DNA of 64,000 nt, taken from NCBI GenBank assembly GCA_004194705.1, contig SADC01001182.1:558001-622000 (forward strand), read 5' to 3'. Shown here in pieces: positions 23,301-32,300 of the stretch. Positions within the stretch are counted from its first letter, which is position 1. Every line of letters starts with the position of its first letter. The notes beneath the pieces were generated by a model. The model made no database searches. It worked only from the letters and a program-made list of their open reading frames with translations, and was not told where the DNA came from. The DNA comes from Ditylenchus dipsaci (lineage: Eukaryota > Nematoda > Chromadorea > Rhabditida > Anguinidae). The position numbers were made by a program, and so were the translations under genes.

Positions 23301-26300
23301 TGAGGAGAATGATAGACTATCTTTGCAGTCTGTTCGCGGCGTAGACTGGAACACTTTTTTTTGCTTCCAAAGATAGCGAGAAGAGGCTGATCATCTGTTT
23401 GAAGCGTGAAACGACGTCCGTAGATCATTTCATAGAACCTCTTGACGGCGAAGAGCAATAGAAGGCCTTTTTTCGATTTGGCTGTAGATCTTCTTGGCAG
23501 GAGATAGACTTCTTAAAGCATGTACCACATCTTTGATTGATCCACTTGGCAGGCGATGTATCAAAACGGCACCAATTTCCAGATTAGAGGCATTGCAGCA
23601 ACGATGATCGGCAACTTTGGATCATAGTGAATGAGCAGCAGAGGCGAGCAATTTCTCGATCTTCTCAAAGGTATTTTGGCAGAGGCTGTTCCACATCCAC
23701 ACGGCATCCTTTTTAAGCAGAGAGTCCAGCTGCTGACGAATTGATTGAAACACTGGGACATACAGCTGATAGAAGTTGACCATGCACAGATAGCTGCGAA
23801 GAGATAGCTGCGAAAAGAAGGTAGATCGGTTGGACTTGGCATCTTGACCACTGCTTCGTTTTTCTTCGAATCTTAGCGGCGACCTTCTTTGTTAATTATT
23901 TGACCCGGGTACGTGATTTCTGATTTGAAGAAGGAACTTTTTTCCATTGAGTTTGAATACATAGAGACTGATTGCTTTCCCCACTGCACAGAGATGTTGC
24001 TGATGTTCTTCGGCGGATTTGTTGACGATGATAATATCATTAAAGTAGGCGACAGCACAAGAAAACTTGGCTAGCATGCTGTCCATAATTCTCTGGAAGA
24101 TACCGGGCGCGGGTTCGGCACCAAAAGGCAGGCGATTGAAAGAGAAAAGACCTTTTGGAGTATGGATCACACAAAGCTTTTTGGAGGCATCATCGAGTTC
24201 CACTTGTAGATAGTCATCTGAGAAGTCGATTTGAGAGAAAACGTGACGCTACTGTCATATACCCACTCCTCCAAAAAGCTACTGTAATATACCCCCCCCC
24301 CCCCAAAATCGGACCTACTGTTATATGACCACCCCCGCCCCGAAAACCGACTTTTGTAGAAGTGTCTAAAACCATTTTTGTAAAATAATTTTGCCATGAA
24401 AGAATCCGGCTTGACAAATCACTCGAAAGCGACTCTGGATGCTTGAAAAAACATGCATACCAGAGTTATTTATGCGGTAGGCCACCCGCATTCAGAACTA
24501 TGTTCAACATCTTTGTTTTTTCACCGAAGAGCATTTCCACTCGTTTCACAAGGCCGGGCCAGAGGCCCAGCATACGAAAATTCAGCCTAGCACTCAAAAA
24601 GTGCTAGGCCTATGAGTAAACCCGCGAGGTCCACCCCGCTGATCGGCTTGGACCATGAAAAGTACTTATACTTATGCCTGCACCACAAGTTCCTGGGGTC
24701 GAAAGCACCCTTAGACGCTTAGAGAATTAATATTCTAAGGATCCCAACCATCTCGAAAAAGTGGCCCCTGTAATATTCTCTTGCCCTCCCAACACAGCCC
24801 GTAATACCATTCAAATTGCTTTTCTGGTTCTTTTATGGCGAAATTATTGTATAAAAATGGTTTTTAGACACTCCTGAAAAAGTCGGTTTTTAGGGGGGGG
24901 GTTATATGACAGTAGGTCGAATTTGGCTTGAGACGGAAAGAGGCTTTCATTTGAGTGCAGAGACCAAGCCCAGCAGAGAAACATCTGGGAATTTGGCTTG
25001 GAGAGAAGAGACCACTGATTTGCAATTGGAGCTGAGGACTGCATTGATCGACTTGACACCCATTTGACGAAGCGGTTTGTCGAGGAACCCAAGAGCATCC
25101 AAGGCAGGAAGTCCTAGTAGGTTAACCAATCCGTTCTTAGCCACCAGGATAGTTTGATTTGCTGATATTCCCTCTGACTGAAGAGAAACATTTAATTCCC
25201 CATTGAAGTTGGCACCATTAAAGAGTGGTCCTCGGACATTGCTTGGCGAGATAGAAAAAGAGCCAATTTATCTGTAAGTCTCTTGAGTAATTGTCGAGAC
25301 TTCAGCAGCCGTATCCAGAACAAAGAAGACAACTTGACCAGCAACTGAGATTTCTGGCTTGATGAAGGAAGAGGCACCACTCATGCTGTTAATCTGAACC
25401 GTAGACACCATCAGAGAATCGATTTTTCGGAAAGGTTTTTTCTTTGCTTGATACTGACGGAAGGTTTCGCATTGTTTTCCCAGGTGCCTCATTCTTTGAC
25501 ACTTAGAACATTGGTAACTGCAAAATTGGCATTCCCTTGACCAATGAAGCTGACACAACGGATCCAAGGAGACAAAGGCTTCTTGAGATTGGTGTCTGCT
25601 TGTTTCGAAGGCTGCTGCTTGTAGCTTTTGACCACATTGATTCCCACTGAGTGAACTTGAGAGCGTTCCAGAGGCTTGGAGTCAGCGATTGTAGACAAGT
25701 AGGCAACTGTTTCTTCCTCCGGCGTTTTATTCAATACAAAATTTCGCAAGCAATTTTTTGTCCTAAAAATTATTTTTGCCGTCTTATTGTTTTTGCTGTT
25801 CCTCCGTCATCTGAACTTTGAACACCAATAGAGATGGTCGCAACGATTTTGAAAAAGCCTGAATAGTAGAAAAAGCGAGCTAGAAGAAAACACGCAATCA
25901 ATAAGCCGTGAATGACGATGATTAATATTTCATTTCCGTCTATCTTGTGTTCGTTCGTTGATCAGCTTCAAATATAATGTTAACCCAACACTCAGAAAAC
26001 CAAGAAGGGAGAGGGTAATTAATAATGGTTTGTTCACTATACGTGGAGTTGAAGTAAGGGTGTTCACAATAAAATTTTACTCTAACTTCAATTATGAACT
26101 GTTCACCTTGGCTAATTTTTTTTGACACCAAAATTAATTTTATACTAATTTTTATTCTAAATTTATTTTATCATCTTATGTGGGAGATCTACACTTTCGA
26201 GGTAGTTAATGATAGAAAAGCGTTATAGTTGGAGTGAGAGTCGGAGTAAAAACGTTCACAATAACGATTTACTTCGACTCCAACTCTAACTGTGACCTTC

Positions 26301-29300
26301 GTGAACAAGCCATGAAAAATACAGTAACCAGAAAGTTAAAGGAAAGGAGACACTCACGAATATCTTTCAACATATATTTCTACCATGGTTTTTACTTCCT
26401 TCAAAAAGTCGCAAGGACCTTCGCGGCTTAAGATGTGGTTTGAGGCATATCGAAACAAATACCGCGACCAAATAGACCCTCATACTATCCTAAGGATGTA
26501 CGGAATGAAAGTAGAAACCAATGTTAAAGGGCCATTGCCGTCTCCAATAACGGTTGTCTCCCGCCAATTCAAATTTTTTTCGTTGGATTTACGTACGTAT
26601 TTTTCAACTTGGTTTCTGACAAAACTATACCTAAAATTAAATTCTAGGCATTGTTTTATTAGAAACCAAGCTGAAAAATCCGTTCAGGAGTTCAATGATT
26701 AGGCAAAAAAATTTGAATTGGCGGAGGACAATTCAAAACAGGTGGCAATGGCCCTTTAAAATGCATTTTCTGTAAAACTGGACCACACCTCGTTCCTTCG
26801 ACTTTTTCGAAATTTCTAGATTTGGTTTCATTTGAAAGAGCAACTTATTTTGAGTGATTTTATTTTTGACAGAACAACAACTTCAAATTTGGATCTCGAG
26901 ATATGCTCAATTCAAAATTCGACCCGTGCCGAATCTCTGAAATGTGGATGTTTTCTTTGTTGAGTATACAGCTTTTCATTTTTTTCACAGGACCCTCACA
27001 GATTTGATACCATTCCACGCAAAATTGAACGGGCTCTCTTATAGTATTAGTGGATTTGGGTTTACGCATAGTTTTCATAGAAAAACATGAGATTTTACAC
27101 AAAAATCAAAATTTTCAAAACAAAATTTTTTTAGAAAAAAACCTGTTTTTCTCAAGCTTAAAGGCATAGCGCATATTTTTTATTGCAGATTCTGAAAAAG
27201 CAACTAATTTTGAACAAAATGAAAAAACAAAATTTTGAAAAAAGTCTTGCAACAAAAAGTTGCTTAATGAGACAAAAATGGATGCGCACCATGTTTTCAC
27301 TGCCTTTTTTGAAACTTTTTTTTTATTTTCAGGACCTTTTCAAGAGAAATTTGTTGAAAAGTGTTAGTTACACATATTCACTTTTAGATGCAGAATCAAA
27401 CCAGCTTTCAATCAGTGCTATTGGGTTTCAATGGGGTGCGATCTTCTTACCAATTGGCATAATGCCAAATGAGGAAAATGCCTAATGCAAATTATCCTTC
27501 GGCAAAATGTCAAACGGTAAAAATGTACAATGGTAAAAATGCCAAACATGAAATATGCCCCACAGAGTTTTTCCATATGGGATAAATGTCAATGGAATAC
27601 TTCCAGGTGGGAAAAATACAGCATTCCAAATCAGCATTTGTTAATTTTACTTTTATTTTACTTTACAAAATTCACGATTTTCCCCACCGGAACACAAAAC
27701 CTGGGCTAGGTACCACCTAACCAGGTGGATATCCACCTGGAGAACCTGAAAAATTATTTTTCTATAGTTTGAAAAACAAAACATGCTAACATATGTAAAA
27801 TCGTGCAAGGAATTAGGTTTGATAAGAGCGAAATCCTGATTTCACCCACGCGAATTCCAAAATCAGGGGTAGGTACCCCTGGTCCAGGTAGATACCCACC
27901 TGGATAACTTGAAAATTAAAAAAAAAATATAAATCAAAAGTAAACCATGCTATCAAATGTAAAATTGTGACGTGAATAAGGTTTGATAAGACCAAAATCC
28001 CAATTTTACCTACCCAGACCCCAAAACCCGAAATGGGTACCTTCTGGGCAGGTGGATATCCATTTAAGGGCGTTAAGCGAATTGATCCACACCGAACTGG
28101 TCCGCACATGAATTGACCCACACATGAATGCGTCCACACTTTTCAAATAATTTGTAGTTTTTCAAATTTGAAAAATTTTGCGGCAATTTAAATTTTTCAA
28201 TCCAACCAAACTAAGTGGTCGTCCACCTGGAGCGAATAAGGGGAGTATGTTGATAAGATAATCACTATGATCAGACCAAATAGATCTTAGTCAGCCGTAT
28301 GTTGATAGGCATTTTCCAAATGAGGAAAATGCCTAATGCAAATTATCCTTCGGCAAAATGTCAAACGGTAAAAATGTACAATGGTAAAAATGACTAATGG
28401 AATCTTACCAAATGGGGAATATGCCAATGGAATTTTGGACATAGTTTTTTTGCAGCTAAAAGACTTTTTTGCAGCTATATTTTAATTGAAAATCTGCTTA
28501 TTTTAAGCCTGCATTGTTGTTTTTTGCAATGATTAATATACATTGTAAATTTATGCCGGATATCTTTTCGGAATCCTAAAATTCAACTTCACAGCTTTCT
28601 TTTGAGCACAAAACCGTACATGTAAGGTAGCTTTAAAAAAGCTTTTCGATCCCTCCAAATTGAAGATGGTCGATTTTTGACTGGATCCTTGGTGGATGTT
28701 TGTGTTTAAGCTCACATTTCTGCTAATTTTTGCTAATTTATGCCGGATATCTTTTCGAAACCTGAAATTTAACATCTGAACAGTTTTTCAATCACAAAAC
28801 CATGAAACTGAGGCGGCTTAAAAAAGTCTTTAAGTTCCTCAAAATTGGAGATGCAGGATTTTAGCCGGGATTTTTAGTAGATTTTGTGTTCAAGCCTAGC
28901 TTCCATCCATTTTTTGCGAACCTTTATCGGAAATCTCCCTGGAACGCTAAAAAAGTTATCCAGGAGGGTGGTACCCAGTAAAAGAAAATCCATCAGGGGG
29001 GGGGGGGGGGGGCTGGTGGGTCGGCTACCCAGGAGGAGGGTAACCAAAATGAGGGTAGCCAGAAGGGGGTGCCCAGGGGAGGGTGACCAGGAGGAGGGTA
29101 GCCAGAAGGAGGTACTCATGAGGAGGGTGGCCAGGAAGGCCTGGCAACCGATGAGGACTAACAAGTACGGATCTTAATTCGCAGATTGTTCTATCCTCAA
29201 TTCGACATTTGCGATCGGTTATGTGCAATTACGCATCACCATTGCTACATTTTGCAAATATAACCCTTGCAGATGCGAGTTATGCAGTCTGAAATTTGCG

Positions 29301-32300
29301 ACTTAACATTTCCATTACGACATTTACGATGCGACACTAACAGTTGTGGCACTTCGCAGCTTCGAATTTTTGTATTGTAATTACAGACTATATATTTGAA
29401 AAAATTGTTTTCACATGTAGATGCGTCAATTGCAGACGCAACACTTACATACCGATATTAGCAGACACGACTTTTGCAGACCCACACTCGCAGACGCAAA
29501 ATTCGCAGACTTAAATATATTGCAGTAACGGGAAAATTATAATTTTTTCATGAAGATAGCGACATAAAAGTGGAAACCAATGTCAAAAGATAGATGTAAC
29601 TGTCTTCCTTCCCCGTTAAGATGTTGCGTCTGCGGATGTGGGTCTGCAGAAGTCGCGTCTGCGAAAGTTGGTCTGCAAATGTCGCATATGTGGATATGGG
29701 TTTGAAAATTTTGTTCTGAAAATGCTGCTTCCTCATATGAATAATCTGTTATTGACGGCTTACAAATTCACAGATTGCAAATGTCGGTGTAAATTTGTAT
29801 GATGTGTAAAAGTAGTGTCTGAAAATGTCTAGTTGTGAAATGTTGTAGCTGTAATTGTCGGTAAGTCAATGACGGTCATGTACTTTCAATATGCGATTTT
29901 CCGTTTGCACATAACGAGATGCAGACGACGGGCTGCAATAATTCAACGGCGAAATTGCACAAGCAAAATTATCAACTGCTAAAATATGGTAACACTTTAC
30001 TTGGTCCCCCCCCACGGCTGACCCACTTTCGAAGTGAATTTCCAAAACCGATTGCATATTCGTGTTTCTCGACCCGGATTTTTACGGGAAATGATCATCA
30101 GATTCTGTGAAAGTGAAAAAATTTTTTTGGGATCTGCCTTGGTCCCCCAAGGTAAAATTTTAGAAAAATTTGAAAAAAAAATTTTAAATTGGCGCCTTTT
30201 GAATTTTAAAGGGATTAAGGGCTGTATTCGGAGGGAAGGGAATAAAAGGGGGCCACTTTTATGGCAGAACAATAGAAAACTCCAAGCTCTCGACTCCAAG
30301 CCCCCAAGCCCCCTGCGCCCCGAAGGGGCGCAGGGGGCTTGAGAGTTAGAGATGCGCGCACACACTTACCTTAGACATGATTCCGAGAAGTACTCTTGAC
30401 CATAAAGTGCATATAGAGTATCTTTTTGTCACGGCCCGAGTTGAAAAACATGGTAAAGCAGCCAAAAAAAGTGGCCCCTCTGTTATTCCCTTCCCCTCCC
30501 AATACAGCCCTTGAACCCTACTTAAATGGCTTTTCTGGTCCTTTTATGGCAAAATTATTACATAAAAATGGTTTTCGAGTGCATTTATATGCATACAATG
30601 GAATAGCGGCCAAAAGTTTATAGAAATCATAAGAAAAATGAAAATTAACGATAGCTTAAAACGCGAAAAACAAGGTTTCAAAAATGGGCCGTTTCTCATA
30701 TTCTTAGTGCGAATTATGAAAAACTAATAACACAGGCGTGCTCAGCGTTAAATTCTGCATCGAAATAAACCAATGTAACAACCGGTATTTTACGTGTTAA
30801 TAGAGGTTATACGGTATACAGTCGAACCTCTCATTAACATACTCCCCATTAACATACGCTCTCCCATTAACATACGGCTGACTAAGATCTATTTGGTCTG
30901 ATCATAGTGATTATCTTATCAACATACTCCCCCTTATTCGCTCCAGGTGGACGACCACTTAGTTTGGTTGGATTGAAAAATTTAAATTGCCGCAAAATTT
31001 TTCAAATTTGAAAAACTACAAATTATTTGAAAAGTGTGGACGCATTCATGTGTGGGTCAATTCATGTGCGGACCAGTTCGGTGTGGATCAATTCGCTTAA
31101 CGCCCTTAAATGGATATCCACCTGCCCAGAAGGTACCCATTTCGGGTTTTGGGGTCTGGGTAGGTAAAATTGGGATTTTGGTCTTATCAAACCTTATTCA
31201 CGTCACAATTTTACATTTGATAGCATGGTTTACTTTTGATTTATATTTTTTTTTAATTTTCAAGTTATCCAGGTGGGTATCTACCTGGACCAGGGGTACC
31301 TACCCTGATTTTGGAATTCGCGTGGGTGAAATCAGGATTTCGCTCTTATCAAACCTAATTCCTTGCACGATTTTACATATGTTAGCATGTTTTGTTTTTC
31401 AAACTATAGAAAAATAATTTTTCAGGTTCTCCAGGTGGATATCCACCTGGTTAGGTGGTACCTAGCCCAGGTTTTGTGGTTCCGGTGGGGAAAATCGTGA
31501 ATTTTGTAAAGTAAAATAAAAGTAAAATTAACAAATGCTGATTTGGAATGCTGTATTTTTCCCACCTGGAAGTATTCCATTGACATTTATCCCATATGGA
31601 AAACTCTGTGGGGCATATTTCATGTTTGGCATTTTTACCATTGTACATTTTTACCGTTTGACATTTTGCCGAAGGATAATTTGCATTAGGCATTTTCCTC
31701 ATTTGGCATTATGCCAATTGGTAAGAAGATCGCACCCATTGAAACCCAATAGCACTGATTGAAAGCTGGTTTGATTCTGCATCTAAAAGTGAATATGTGT
31801 AACTAACACTTTTCAACAAATTTCTCTTGAAAAGGTCCTGAAAATAAAAAAAAAGTTTCAAAAAAGGCAGTGAAAACATGGTGCGCATCCATTTTTGTCT
31901 CATTAAGCAACTTTTTGTTGCAAGACTTTTTTCAAAATTTTGTTTTTTCATTTTGTTCAAAATTAGTTGCTTTTTCAGAATCTGCAATAAAAAATATGCG
32001 CTATGCCTTTAAGCTTGAGAAAAACAGGTTTTTTTCTAAAAAATTTTGTTTTGAAAATTTTGATTTTTGTGTAAAATCTCATGTTTTTCTATGAAAACTA
32101 TGCGTAAACCCAAATCCACTAATACTATAAGAGAGCCCGTTCAATTTTGCGTGGAATGGTATCAATCTGTGAGGGTCCTGTGAAAAAAATGAAAAGCTGT
32201 ATACTCAACAAAGAAAACATCCACATTTCAGAGATTCGGCACGGGTCGAATTTTGAATTGAGCATATCTCGAGATCCAAATTTGAAGTTGTTGTTCTGTC

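Larger units (their letters stand above)
21690..25760 (-). mobile_element. Ty3/gypsy LTR retrotransposon, degenerate and 5'-truncated
   Basis: On - the order is nucleocapsid and protease, reverse transcriptase, RNase H, integrase, then a polypurine tract and LTR, the Ty3/gypsy order. Stops and frameshifts break every domain. A 0.67-kb palindromic MITE (24247-24917) is inserted between protease and reverse transcriptase. The 5' LTR and most of gag are missing. It lies antisense in the last PiT intron. Confidence 0.9.

Noticed and set aside
26860..32094. Paired identical open frames in the 26-28 kb and 30-32 kb regions as genes
   Set aside because: They are mirror copies within the arms of one inverted repeat, with no recognisable motif or splice support.
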